Source: an uncultured Elusimicrobiales bacterium | Lineage (GTDB): Bacteria; Elusimicrobiota; Elusimicrobia; Elusimicrobiales; Elusimicrobiaceae | Assembly: GCA_944325225.1 (NCBI GenBank) | Contig: CALUZQ010000002.1 | Coordinates: 1-64,000, forward strand | Length of the DNA stretch: 64,000 bases | Direction of reading: 5' to 3' | Part shown: piece by piece, positions 1 to 8,589 of the stretch | How the letters are laid out: every line of letters begins with the position of its first letter | Position numbering within the stretch: position 1 is the first letter of the stretch | Made by a program: the position numbers and the translations under genes | The notes under the pieces: generated by a model | What the model was told of the DNA's origin: nothing | Seen by the model: the letters and a program-made list of their open reading frames with translations, nothing else | Database searches by the model: none

Positions 1-259
1 CGGCATTTTGCAAATCGTACTTAACCTGTCTGTTGGCAGCTTGTTGGCTAAGCGCCGCCTGTGATTCCAGCGCGGCCGCTTGCGCATAATAGCTGTCGCG
101 TTGGGCATTCCCAGCAATATATTGTCCCGCAGCTCCCATAATCCCTGCGCCTACGGCCAGCCCGCTGCCCGCGCTTTTCCAAAAAGAAGGGTTTTTCCAA
201 AAAGAGCTGCTAGCCGCAGCTCCGGTGTTGGCGGCGGAAGCATTATTGGCGGTACACAT
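1..259 (-). CDS. Internal virion protein, T7 gp14-like (partial, C-terminus off window)
   Basis: An open frame starts at ATG 257-259 and reads leftward off the window; 86 residues are visible. It begins MCTANNAS, continues with a Gly/Ala-rich hydrophobic stretch (SGLAVGAGIMGAAG) and then a Gln/Ala-rich helical segment. T7 gp14 and related podovirus internal virion proteins have this style of N-terminus, and the gene sits directly after the gp13-like gene as in T7. It overlaps that gene by 17 bp. The assignment rests on position and composition, not on a strong motif. It would be ejected into the cell to help form the DNA channel. Confidence 0.6.
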   Translation of the reverse strand, partial: MCTANNASAANTGAAASSSFWKNPSFWKSAGSGLAVGAGIMGAAGQYIAGNAQRDSYYAQAAALESQAALSQQAANRQVKYDLQNA

Positions 260-716
260 GGTTTGTTCTCCTAATTTCAAAAAATAAAAACGGCGCGCCC
301 GTATCCAGGGTAATTTTTTTACCAAAAGAGGCGTCCAGAAAATTAAGCAACCTAATCGCTTGGGGGTAGTTGGCATCCACCAGGTTATACAGCACAGGGT
401 AAATATCCAACATACCGTTAACGACGGATCGGCAAGTTTTCAGAAATTCTTTTTTATTTTCATTAATTGCCTGGGTTCCCAACATCCAAACCCGCGCGCC
501 TGGGGAAAGGACTCCGTCAGGAACCATTCCAAAAACACACAATGGCACTCTGCCGGACAGAGCGGCGAAAGCAAATGGGCTTACGCGAACACTTTCCAGT
601 ACGGCCTGTTCATAGTCGTATTGACCGGCTCTTTTTAATTCCCTTTTATCCGTATCGCGCAGGTTTTTAGATACAAAGAGAGCATCTTGCATGGTTGCTT
701 TTTTTATACAAATCAT
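243..716 (-). CDS. T7 gp13-like internal virion protein (GNAT-like fold, DUF2833 type)
   Basis: This 157-residue protein resembles the small GNAT-fold proteins that podoviruses encode after tail tubular protein B. It starts with the acetyltransferase-like pattern MICIKKATMQDALFV, has a central strand segment ending in WMLGT, and a late NYPQAIRLLNFLDA segment where GNAT proteins have their last helix. I see no clear acetyl-CoA loop, so enzymatic activity is doubtful. The start ATG overlaps the gp12-like stop (ATGA), showing translational coupling. In T7 the equivalent is needed for assembly of the internal core. Confidence 0.65.
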   Translation of the reverse strand: MICIKKATMQDALFVSKNLRDTDKRELKRAGQYDYEQAVLESVRVSPFAFAALSGRVPLCVFGMVPDGVLSPGARVWMLGTQAINENKKEFLKTCRSVVNGMLDIYPVLYNLVDANYPQAIRLLNFLDASFGKKITLDTGAPFLFFEIRRTNHVYRQ

Positions 717-3475
717 AGATTCCCCACCTGAACAAAAGGCATCACGGCCGTTACAGTCAAAGGCAACGGGTCTCGTTGTTCCACAATGATGGAAGGCATA
801 TTCTCGTAATCGGCCGCAAAAGTAAATTTTTTGTCTTCGGTAATCAATCCTTTTGCGCTGTTAAAACTTATAGGTTTTTCAGGCAGCCATTTTTCAAGGC
901 GTCCATCTTTGGTTCCAACCATAGCTCCGCGGCTGTCCACAAAGCTGATCAGCGCGCCTATATATCTTTTCTTTTTTGCCAACACGCTTCCGGAAGATGT
1001 ATTCAAATCGCCCGAAAGCGTGCGCAAACGCGCTTTATAAGGAAGTCCCACATGAACGACAGACGCCGCAAACGGAAGCGAAATTTTGCCTTTTTCAACG
1101 ATTTTATGCGGAAGTACCTGTCCATCAGCCAATACCGCCACTTCTTTGCCTTCCAGATACTCAAGCCCCGATATTACATTTGCCGGTTCTCCCCGGTAGG
1201 AGCGTCCGCAATCCACAAAAAATTGTTCTTTCGGGTCTTTGCTTTCCAGTCGGGCGGCCATTTTTTCCACGAAACGAACGCCGCCTCGGTTTACTACCAA
1301 AAACAGCTCATCGCGCTTATCGCCGGGTATGCAGCATACGCTTTCCACCAATCCGTCAGTTTGCATTTGTGTCCACGCGCACACCTGTTCCGCGGCCACA
1401 TAGGTTAAACACAGCAATTTCCCGCTAGCCAGCACCACCCACAAAAGTCCATACGGCTCTTGCTGGTAGCACATATCTACTATTTGTTCGTTTTCAAACA
1501 AATGTTCGGCAATCAAGCACAGGTCTCCGCCGTCAAATGCGTCGGTAGAATAGTCATAAGCGCTATCATACAACTTGCCGGATTTTGGCAGGGCATACAG
1601 CACGCGTGTTCCAATTACAACGGGCCTCACGCTGGAGCCGCCAATCCCGGATTGTTTGGGCATACCGGCGTCTGTCGGCGTCATTACGGCTGCGTTGGAA
1701 GCAAACACGCCTCCGGCTGTAAACGCCAACAGACTTTTCATAGAAACAAGCGCGTTTACGGCGTTTACTCCGTCATCTCGCAAAGTGGTGGAAATTCCGT
1801 CGCTGTCTTCCAGCGGGGAGGAAGTGGCAAACGAATGGTTGTCTCCTATTTGCGTTCCCTGGGCGCTGTCTTCTTGTCCCCATACCAAACGGCCGCCATG
1901 CTGCGCGACACAGGAAGGCCAACCATTTTTAAGACTCCACGCCCCTTCGCTCCACTGCGCCGTAGCATCAATGGTTAATTCCGTCCCCGCTTTATAGTCA
2001 TAGCCACGCACCACAAAGGAAACCAAGTATTTGTCTTTTGCCAAAGAGTTATTAATAGACAGCGTAATTTTATTTGCTGATACCGGCGCTACATGCAAAA
2101 CCCGCCAGGTATTTGTCCGCAATTCTCCGTCTGCTTCAAAACTTACTTCTTCGCCGCGTTCTTCGCTTCGGATATTAATTTGTTTTGAATCATTGTAAGT
2201 AAGCAGCTGGGCATCCTCTCCGGAAGCCGTATTAGAAAATTCCGCATCAATTCCATATCCCAAAATGGAAATAGAATTAATGACTACGCCAGAATCGGAG
2301 AAATCGTAAGAAAAAGTGAGATTTCCGTTTTTAGGCACTTCGGCGTAAGTATCCAGTTGTCCGTCCAATGCGTGCCAGGCGTCCGTGTTCAGACTGGTAA
2401 AATTTCCTGATGGCGCCACAGCTGAAGTCATTAAAGGAATACAGGATTTGTATTCGCGCCCGGCCGAAAAATAGGATTCCAAATCTTTTGTATCGTTTAT
2501 CAAATCCACGGACACTTTCATGGGGGAAAGATATTCCGTCAGTTTGTAAAATACGGCTACTTCCTGTTCGTTGCAATCCAGTGTAAAGTAACATCTTCCG
2601 TCGCTTATATCGGTTACGATCCGCACCCACCACATTCCTGCCGGAATGCTTATAATATCGTTGGCGTTATAGTCGCTTAAACTGCTTATCTCCCGAAGAG
2701 TTCTCCAGGAGTTTTCATCCTGCGGATCATTGGTGTATTCTAATTTCACTTGCCCTTTCCAAGTGCCTGAGGTGTGAAGCGTTACTTCTCCCGTAACCAG
2801 CATAGGTTCCGCCGTGATATTGCTTTGAGGGGCGGCATCCGCCTGATAATGAACCGATTTTAAAGTGTGTTTTACTTTCCACCACGCCCCGATATCGCCT
2901 TTTTTAAATAAATCGTTCGCGCAGGTCAAATAGAATTTTTTGTCGGTCTCGGAAAAACAGGCGGCAATTTTCATTTTTTCGTTGGAATTTTGCAGTTTTA
3001 GCGGGCCATACAAATACAGGTAATCCAAAAATTTCCAATCCGTATGTCCGTATCGCTCCAGCTGTTTGGGCCGGCTGCCGTTTCTGGCGAAATACATCAC
3101 ATCGGCCGTTTGGCAATAATACAAATCCTTCAGTTCCGCTTCTTCTAAATCTGTTATTGTTTCATAAACCAGTCCTTTTTCATCCAGCAACTGTCCGCTA
3201 GAGGTAAAAAACCGGATATATCCTTCTCCCACTTCTAAAGCATAGGCCTGCGTTTTGCTAAACACAAAGGGGAGCAGCCGCACTTTTTTCCCCAGCGTTT
3301 TTGTTTGCGCAAGCATAATTGTTCCGGGGCGGTTAGATAATCCTCCCTGTGGGCGAACAAACAGGTTTACGGCTTGCCGCACCCAGGTAGAGAATTTGGC
3401 TAAATCTATTCTGTGCCAAAGCCCAGGAGCGGCTTCTCCTCCGTTTAGCGTTGGCTGTAAGAGATGAAGCGCCAT
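713..3475 (-). CDS. Tail tubular protein B (T7 gp12-like tail nozzle)
   Basis: A 920-residue protein with the N-terminal signature of podovirus tail nozzle proteins: QPTLNGGEAAPGL near residues 7-19, followed by FVRPQGGLSNRPGT near residues 39-52. The long body is beta-rich, as expected for the nozzle that forms the end of the tail tube. It follows the gp11-like gene with a shared base at the stop/start junction and precedes gp13-like, matching T7 gene order. It is somewhat longer than T7 gp12 (about 790 residues), so extra surface domains are possible. The family assignment is secure from the N-terminal motif and the context. Confidence 0.85.
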   Translation of the reverse strand: MALHLLQPTLNGGEAAPGLWHRIDLAKFSTWVRQAVNLFVRPQGGLSNRPGTIMLAQTKTLGKKVRLLPFVFSKTQAYALEVGEGYIRFFTSSGQLLDEKGLVYETITDLEEAELKDLYYCQTADVMYFARNGSRPKQLERYGHTDWKFLDYLYLYGPLKLQNSNEKMKIAACFSETDKKFYLTCANDLFKKGDIGAWWKVKHTLKSVHYQADAAPQSNITAEPMLVTGEVTLHTSGTWKGQVKLEYTNDPQDENSWRTLREISSLSDYNANDIISIPAGMWWVRIVTDISDGRCYFTLDCNEQEVAVFYKLTEYLSPMKVSVDLINDTKDLESYFSAGREYKSCIPLMTSAVAPSGNFTSLNTDAWHALDGQLDTYAEVPKNGNLTFSYDFSDSGVVINSISILGYGIDAEFSNTASGEDAQLLTYNDSKQINIRSEERGEEVSFEADGELRTNTWRVLHVAPVSANKITLSINNSLAKDKYLVSFVVRGYDYKAGTELTIDATAQWSEGAWSLKNGWPSCVAQHGGRLVWGQEDSAQGTQIGDNHSFATSSPLEDSDGISTTLRDDGVNAVNALVSMKSLLAFTAGGVFASNAAVMTPTDAGMPKQSGIGGSSVRPVVIGTRVLYALPKSGKLYDSAYDYSTDAFDGGDLCLIAEHLFENEQIVDMCYQQEPYGLLWVVLASGKLLCLTYVAAEQVCAWTQMQTDGLVESVCCIPGDKRDELFLVVNRGGVRFVEKMAARLESKDPKEQFFVDCGRSYRGEPANVISGLEYLEGKEVAVLADGQVLPHKIVEKGKISLPFAASVVHVGLPYKARLRTLSGDLNTSSGSVLAKKKRYIGALISFVDSRGAMVGTKDGRLEKWLPEKPISFNSAKGLITEDKKFTFAADYENMPSIIVEQRDPLPLTVTAVMPFVQVGNL

Positions 3476-4074
3476 TATCGTACCTCCACAAATACGCTTG
3501 TTTGTTCCGGCTTTTCAAACTGTTCCACTTTATTGCTCAGGCGCGCTTCTTCCAACTTGGCCTGGTATTTTTGATACATCAGCGTTGCCATATTGCTGTC
3601 GCCCGTTATGGGGATGGCTAATTCAGCGGCCAGCAACAGCGCAAAACAGGCCACAAAAGCTGGGTCAAACACGCTTTCATTGGCTTCGTCTTTTATATAG
3701 CAGGCGCTTGCTTCCTCATAAGGGCAAGCCACCAAATTTTCATTTTTTTCAGACACAAACAACCGGTAAGGCAGGTTGTTCTTCTGCGGAATTTCGTCAT
3801 AGACGATTTTTTTCAAAAACAGGCAATCAGCCGGGCGAGCGAACACATGCGGAAGTTCCACGAAGGGGGAAATCTCCGTGCTTTTTGCCAATTTTTTCCA
3901 TCGCAGGGCAAAACTCCAATCGTGCGCGCGCAGCAGATTTCTTCGCACTACATCGTAGAACAAGCTTGCCGTCCGAGCAGGAGCGGTTTCCTCTTCAGAG
4001 CTGCTTATGGTATCCTGTCCCAAGCTGGCCAGCGCCATATTGATAAGGTCCGTTTTTGAAATAGAATTTGCCAT
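3475..4074 (-). CDS. Tail tubular protein A (T7 gp11-like head-tail adaptor)
   Basis: A 199-residue protein with the conserved pattern of gp11-type adaptors: an N-terminal helix that starts KTDLINMALASLG, then LFYDVVRRNLLRAHDW near residues 38-53, and a C-terminal helix LLLAAELAIPITGDSN. These proteins form the gatekeeper ring between portal and nozzle. The gene lies between the cement protein and the nozzle gene, as expected. A diverged second homologue of the same family is encoded at 13036-13539 in the early region (see findings). Confidence 0.85.
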   Translation of the reverse strand: MANSISKTDLINMALASLGQDTISSSEEETAPARTASLFYDVVRRNLLRAHDWSFALRWKKLAKSTEISPFVELPHVFARPADCLFLKKIVYDEIPQKNNLPYRLFVSEKNENLVACPYEEASACYIKDEANESVFDPAFVACFALLLAAELAIPITGDSNMATLMYQKYQAKLEEARLSNKVEQFEKPEQTSVFVEVR

Positions 4075-4129
4075 ATTTCCCCTTGAAATCCGGGAGGGGG
4101 AGAAAGACCCTCCCGGATTTTTTAGTTGT

Positions 4130-4504
4130 TTACAGGTTGCTTCCCGGATTGTCCATCAGGCAGAAGTCCAGCGTTCCGGCCGTGCCGGACCCTTCCACGG
4201 TGTAATACCCGCGCAGATATTTTTTGACGCCCAACGGTACGCAGACTTTGCACAGGGTTTTCCCCTCGGTCAATTCTGCCAGCGCATATTTCAGCGAAAA
4301 CAGGGTTTTCTTATCCGAAAAATCGCTATTGCCTGCGGTTTCCAATGCAACCGTTACGGAAGTTGCACCCGCAAACGCCTTTCTCACTTGGGCTACCGCA
4401 AACAGGCCATGCCACAAATCGCCTCTCACATCCAGCATGTTTTGGCTGGCGGCCGAAGACTTTACTTCTTGGTTTTCCGATAAAAATAAGGTTTGGTCTC
4501 TCAT
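4130..4504 (-). CDS. Bbp16-like capsid cement protein
   Basis: A 124-residue protein immediately downstream of the major capsid gene. It matches the general pattern of the Bbp16 family of podovirus cement proteins: an N-terminal segment with SENQEV, a central VTVALETAGNSDFS strand pair describing a small beta domain, and a C-terminal VGVKKYLRGYYTVEG-like segment (here LGVKKYLRGYY). In BPP-1 the protein decorates and stabilises the capsid. The assignment is by recognition of these segments plus position between capsid and tail genes. Confidence 0.7.
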   Translation of the reverse strand: MRDQTLFLSENQEVKSSAASQNMLDVRGDLWHGLFAVAQVRKAFAGATSVTVALETAGNSDFSDKKTLFSLKYALAELTEGKTLCKVCVPLGVKKYLRGYYTVEGSGTAGTLDFCLMDNPGSNL

Positions 4505-4513
4505 GATACGCTC

Positions 4514-5488
4514 CTATTTCACCACATCTTCCGTGTCCTCAATGGCCTCGCAGGTATGCACGGGGACTTCGTTAAACGACATGATCGGACGCGCCGTTAC
4601 CTGATCCGGCGTATAATGCACATTCTGTTTGCCGCTGGCTGCCTTGCGGACAATGGCTTTGGCCGTGCGGTTCATATACCAAACCGGCTTGCCCAGGTTC
4701 AGGTTCTGCACGCGTTCTTCCAGTTCGCACATTTTTTCAATGATGTCTTCCGGCGGATTGGTTACATCAATGTTGCACAGACGCGCGCCGTAGCGCCAGT
4801 CCTGCACGGCAAGCCCCAATTTCCACTCAAAGTGTTCTTTGTAGGCCGGATACTCAGAGCCATCCGTATCAACATGATCTACTAAACCATAATCAATGCG
4901 TTGAATACCGGCTTTCGTTCCTTTTGGGAAGAAAGTGTATATTTTATCCGTATCCCACACAATCAGGTAAATGGAAGTATTCTTCCCACTCGTAGAACCG
5001 CCGGCGGAAATTATGTTTCTGGACACTTCCGCGCCGGAAAGAGCGCCATAGCGTTCAGCCAATCCCACAAAAGCGTCTTTGTCGCCTTTTTTTCCGTGAA
5101 ACAGCTGTCTCGCCATCGTGTTAGACATGCCGCTAATGATGGCTCTGCTCTGTCCCGAGCGGACGGCGTCCACATTGCCGCCTTTTTCAGCGATGATTTT
5201 ATCCACCACCGAATTGGCACCCAGGATTCCAAAGCGTTCCACTACCACTTTGGTGGTGGCTTTGGCAGGAGCAATTCCCTTATACGCTCTGCGAAAGGCG
5301 CCTTCGGGGATACCGGTGCGTACCGCAAACTCATGCCCGTTGTCCAGGTTGGACTCCACCACCAACATATCTTGGATGATGTCGTTTTGCTGGGTTAATA
5401 CTTCGGCAATCGCCAGTTCCATACCGGACGGGTCAAACTGTTTGGCGTAGTCGGCTAAGTTGTAATACTTGTCAGCAATAATTGCCAT
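4514..5488 (-). CDS. Major capsid protein (BPP-1 Bbp17 type)
   Basis: This 324-residue protein is encoded between the scaffold and cement genes. It starts MAIIADKYYNLADYAKQFDP and contains the capsid-family segments NGHEFAVRTGIPEGAFRRAYKG near residue 50 to 70 (split here across a loop) and KATTKVVVERFGILG. It has the length and the N-terminal arm expected of an HK97-fold capsid protein in BPP-1-like podoviruses. A good ribosome binding site precedes ATG 5488. No separate fused protease domain is visible. Confidence 0.85.
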   Translation of the reverse strand: MAIIADKYYNLADYAKQFDPSGMELAIAEVLTQQNDIIQDMLVVESNLDNGHEFAVRTGIPEGAFRRAYKGIAPAKATTKVVVERFGILGANSVVDKIIAEKGGNVDAVRSGQSRAIISGMSNTMARQLFHGKKGDKDAFVGLAERYGALSGAEVSRNIISAGGSTSGKNTSIYLIVWDTDKIYTFFPKGTKAGIQRIDYGLVDHVDTDGSEYPAYKEHFEWKLGLAVQDWRYGARLCNIDVTNPPEDIIEKMCELEERVQNLNLGKPVWYMNRTAKAIVRKAASGKQNVHYTPDQVTARPIMSFNEVPVHTCEAIEDTEDVVK

Positions 5489-5502
5489 ATTTTAGTTCCT
5501 CA

Positions 5503-6282
5503 TTATTTTGAACGGCTGCCGTAGAGGGCTTCGGTAAAAGTCTTATCGCCTGAAGCAGATCCGTTAGAGGGCACACTTACATCTTCTTTTAAGAGCGCCC
5601 CCGCTTTAGAAAACGCTTCCACCAGCACAGGATGGTTTCCCAGCCCCGTTTGGTCCAGCAAAACACGCAGCTCATCGCCGCCAAACTTATCTACCGCCCG
5701 CGCGGCCGTCGCCATCACGGTGGGAAGTTTATCGCCGTATTTTTCCTGCGTTTGCTGTTTCCAAACCGCTGCGCTTTGAGCGGCCTGTTCGGTTAAGCGT
5801 TTGGCCTCAAAGTCCAGCAATTGTTGTGCATGCTGGGGGGTAAGGCCAATTTCTTGGGCTAATTTTTTATAATTGCCCGCTTGCGTTTCATCCAACGCCG
5901 CCCCTTCCGGCAATTTTAAATCTCCGTAAGGGTCGTCCTGTTTTTGTCCGTCGCCGGGTTGTCCGCCGTCCGGTTTTTTGTTGGCGTTGCCGTCCTCGCC
6001 GTTTTTTTGTTTGGCGGCGTTTACGGCTTCCCCAAGTAAAGTGGTTTTTGTATTTGGATTTGCCGGCGGATTGTCATCGCCCGCTTTCGCTTGCGGATTT
6101 TGGCTCGGATTTGCGTCCGTCGGGTTGGGTTCAGCGGAAGCCGGCGTCTGTTGTGCGGCAGTCGCTGAGGTTGTTTCTGCCGTTTGCGCGGCCTGTTGCA
6201 CGGTCGGATCAGTCCCCGAACTTCCGGTATCAGTTTGGCTGTTCTCCGGCAACAAAGTCATGTGTAAAAATTTTCTTTTCAT
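5503..6282 (-). CDS. Capsid scaffolding protein
   Basis: A 259-residue acidic protein encoded just upstream of the capsid gene. Residues about 10-120 are low-complexity (Gln, Thr, Ala, Pro, Asn, Gly), followed by a predicted helical region with LTPQHAQQLLDFEAKRLTEQ and a further helix around VMATAARAVDKFGG. This is the usual layout of a podovirus scaffold: a disordered N-terminus and a helical C-terminal half. Its ATG overlaps the stop of the Bbp19-like gene and is preceded by CTGGAGGA, a strong ribosome binding site. A second in-frame ATG (residue 8) is a less likely start. No protease motif is visible. Confidence 0.75.
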   Translation of the reverse strand: MKRKFLHMTLLPENSQTDTGSSGTDPTVQQAAQTAETTSATAAQQTPASAEPNPTDANPSQNPQAKAGDDNPPANPNTKTTLLGEAVNAAKQKNGEDGNANKKPDGGQPGDGQKQDDPYGDLKLPEGAALDETQAGNYKKLAQEIGLTPQHAQQLLDFEAKRLTEQAAQSAAVWKQQTQEKYGDKLPTVMATAARAVDKFGGDELRVLLDQTGLGNHPVLVEAFSKAGALLKEDVSVPSNGSASGDKTFTEALYGSRSK

Positions 6283-6605
6283 AAGTATTCCTCCAGTTTT
6301 TCAGCTTCCAGCGCGTGTTGTTTGATTTCCGCGACATATTCTTTTTCCATTTGCAAAAACACCTCGGCGTCCATCTCTTTTATGGTTTGCTCAATCAAAA
6401 AAGCAACAGCCAGTTTGCCGCAATTAAAAGAGGTTGCATGTGGGTCCCCCGGTACGAAGGGGTGTGTTCTATATCCGCACACTTGCAGCAGTTTCAGAAT
6501 ACATCGGCGTCCAGCCGGGGTGCTAAGCACCTGACGCCAATCGTTTATCGCGCGCTTTTGCAAGTCTTTTTGACGCTCTGCCAAAAATTCTTCTTTGCTA
6601 GGCAT
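6279..6605 (-). CDS. Bbp19-like protein of the head gene cluster
   Basis: A 108-residue protein between the portal and scaffold genes. It carries the pattern I associate with the Bbp19 family: an Asp-Trp helix near residue 22 (INDWRQVLSTPAGRRCI), then HATSFNCGKLAVAFLI, and a C-terminal helix ending in LQMEKEYV. The function of the family is not established; its fixed position beside the portal suggests a role in head assembly. The start overlaps the portal gene stop by 8 bp. Confidence 0.7.
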   Translation of the reverse strand: MPSKEEFLAERQKDLQKRAINDWRQVLSTPAGRRCILKLLQVCGYRTHPFVPGDPHATSFNCGKLAVAFLIEQTIKEMDAEVFLQMEKEYVAEIKQHALEAEKLEEYL

Positions 6606-8253
6606 TGGTTTCTACTCCTTGGGCTTTGGCTACCGCATCTAATGCGCTTCCCGTATTTAACGGCGTGTCCGCCAATGTTTTGGCGCTTTGCAGCGCTTGC
6701 GCCAACTGCGCCTGCTGCTGAGCCGCCTGTTGGGCTTTTGCGCGGTTCTGCCGCGTATTTTGCACCTCTTCTTCCGCCCGTATCATTTTGGGCGTGGCCC
6801 CGATAGCCGCCAGACCCTCGCGCAGCGCTCCGTCAAAATCCAAGTTATCCATAACGGACGGGTTTGCGTTTGCCAGTTCCTCCGCAAAAGAGAACCCTTG
6901 CCTAATGGTATTTAGCGCGGCGGCTTTTTGCGCCTGGGCAATCATAGATATGTACGAAACATGCAATTCCCGTCCCTGTATTTCTTCCGGCGGCTGAGGA
7001 AGTATACCCGCACGCAGGCAGATATTAAATGTGCGTTCAATTAATGGGTCTAAGAGTTCGTTTTTCAGCCGCTCCAAAACCGGGCCAAGCATCATCATTT
7101 TTTCTTGCGTGCGTTCGGCCACTTCGGTAGCGGTCATTTTTCCGGCGTCCACATTGGATATCATCAGAAACATATCGGCAAAAAACTGTTTTGAAATCTG
7201 CGCTTTGGTTTGCTCAATGATATACGAGAGCGATTTCAAATCCGTATTTGCCTGGAATACGGGCTTTACGCCCGCGTCCGTATTGGAGTTGTAGCGTGTA
7301 ATTCCGCCGGGAAGCAAATTAATTTCCCCTTGTACGCCAGCCGAAACTTGCACGGGTGGATTTGTGGCTTTATCCAAAGCCACGAGCATAGTCTTTTGCA
7401 ATTTTTGAAGCATTTTCACATCGCCAAGCGTCGTCCAGCCCGGTGCGTGCCCATATACATCGCTGACGCGGTTTAATTCCCATCTTGCGGCAATTACCGG
7501 GAAATCCTCGTATCCGCTTTCCCGCAGAAAACCGTTTTGTCCGTCCATAAAATACACGGACACCCACGGCATATTTTTGTTTCCGTCCTGCCCCGGTTTT
7601 CTGTCCGTATTGGGTGTGATTAAGTGGCAGATTTTGTGCGTGGAAGTAAATTGTTTGTTCTTAAACTGCTGTTTCACAGCCATCGGTACATTGTCCAACC
7701 CAAACTGTTGCACCATTTGCCAGGTGGTCATATAGAATTCACGGGCAAAGCGGTCAACCCGTCCGAAATCGTTTTCCCCAAGCATAAATTCGCCGATGGT
7801 CATTGCGCGGGCGTGAACCACGGTATCGTAGTTTTCTTCCAGCAAAAAGGCGGCCGTTCCGAATACGGCAATTTCCTGATAAAAATGGTGCAGTGTGCCA
7901 TATACATTTGACTTGGCAAACACATTTTCTATGGTCTGTTTTACGTCATAAAGCCAGCGTTTTACGGTGTTGGAGTGGTCTTTTTGGTCATCCAAGGTAA
8001 GTTCAAACCAAGGTCTAGAGGGGCTGGTCAGCCCGCTTACCATTCCGGCGCACAGGATTTCCACGGCCATTAAGGGCGAAGAATCAAGTAGTACTTTGTG
8101 GTCAATTTTTCTTCCCCGTTTAGAAATGGCGTCATCGTCAAAACTTCCGGCACTTGGCGCGAGATAGCGACCTATTTCCTTCCAGGTTGATATCCACAAA
8201 TCCCGGTCATTTTTTAAATCGTTAAAAATACGCTGAGCTTCTGCTTTTTGCAT
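6598..8253 (-). CDS. Portal protein (podovirus head-tail connector)
   Basis: A 551-residue portal of the podovirus head-tail connector family. The N-terminus has the typical helical start EAQRIFNDLKNDRDLW and then WKEIGRYLAPSAG, with the DSSPLMAVEILCAGMVSGLTSP motif near residues 58-80 (two parts around the Ala-Val). The middle holds the wing and stem, and the C-terminal 60 residues are Gln/Ala-rich, as in other podovirus portals with a helical barrel. It lies in the expected place between terminase and scaffold. Confidence 0.9.
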   Translation of the reverse strand: MQKAEAQRIFNDLKNDRDLWISTWKEIGRYLAPSAGSFDDDAISKRGRKIDHKVLLDSSPLMAVEILCAGMVSGLTSPSRPWFELTLDDQKDHSNTVKRWLYDVKQTIENVFAKSNVYGTLHHFYQEIAVFGTAAFLLEENYDTVVHARAMTIGEFMLGENDFGRVDRFAREFYMTTWQMVQQFGLDNVPMAVKQQFKNKQFTSTHKICHLITPNTDRKPGQDGNKNMPWVSVYFMDGQNGFLRESGYEDFPVIAARWELNRVSDVYGHAPGWTTLGDVKMLQKLQKTMLVALDKATNPPVQVSAGVQGEINLLPGGITRYNSNTDAGVKPVFQANTDLKSLSYIIEQTKAQISKQFFADMFLMISNVDAGKMTATEVAERTQEKMMMLGPVLERLKNELLDPLIERTFNICLRAGILPQPPEEIQGRELHVSYISMIAQAQKAAALNTIRQGFSFAEELANANPSVMDNLDFDGALREGLAAIGATPKMIRAEEEVQNTRQNRAKAQQAAQQQAQLAQALQSAKTLADTPLNTGSALDAVAKAQGVETNA

Positions 8254-8256
8254 AAG

Positions 8257-8577
8257 TTACCCCATTGTGGTCCGCGTGGCCGTTCCGGTAAGCGAGGTAC
8301 CGGCCGTTCTGGGCAAACCAAGAGCCCCTTTCCGGCTGGTCAACACGGAGCTTCGGTTCATAACCGCCGTTCTTCTCTTGCGCTCGGCGTCCGCGGCCGC
8401 CGTATCGGTGTTGGATATAGCGTCAGGTCCTTTTCTCTCCAGCGCAGCTTGCTTTCGGTTTTCTGCTTCCTGCTGGATTTGAGCGGCTTCTCTGGCGGCT
8501 TTTCTTTGGTCGCTAGAACTTTTAGCGGCAAATCCAAGTCCGGCTAATGCTCCAATTGCTGTAAAAGGGTCGCACAT
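8257..8577 (-). CDS. Small phage protein with MCDP start, Gly/Ala helix
   Basis: A 106-residue protein between terminase and portal, starting MCDPFTAIGALAGLGFAAKS. A short hydrophobic Gly/Ala segment is followed by a charged, Gln/Ala/Arg-rich helix and a Thr/Gly-rich tail. Proteins of this type are common in podovirus head clusters and are often annotated as internal or head-associated proteins, but no function is certain. The strong AGGAGGAA ribosome binding site upstream of ATG 8577 and the 3-bp gap to the portal gene support it as real. Confidence 0.7.
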   Translation of the reverse strand: MCDPFTAIGALAGLGFAAKSSSDQRKAAREAAQIQQEAENRKQAALERKGPDAISNTDTAAADAERKRRTAVMNRSSVLTSRKGALGLPRTAGTSLTGTATRTTMG

Positions 8578-8589
8578 GGGTTGTTCCTC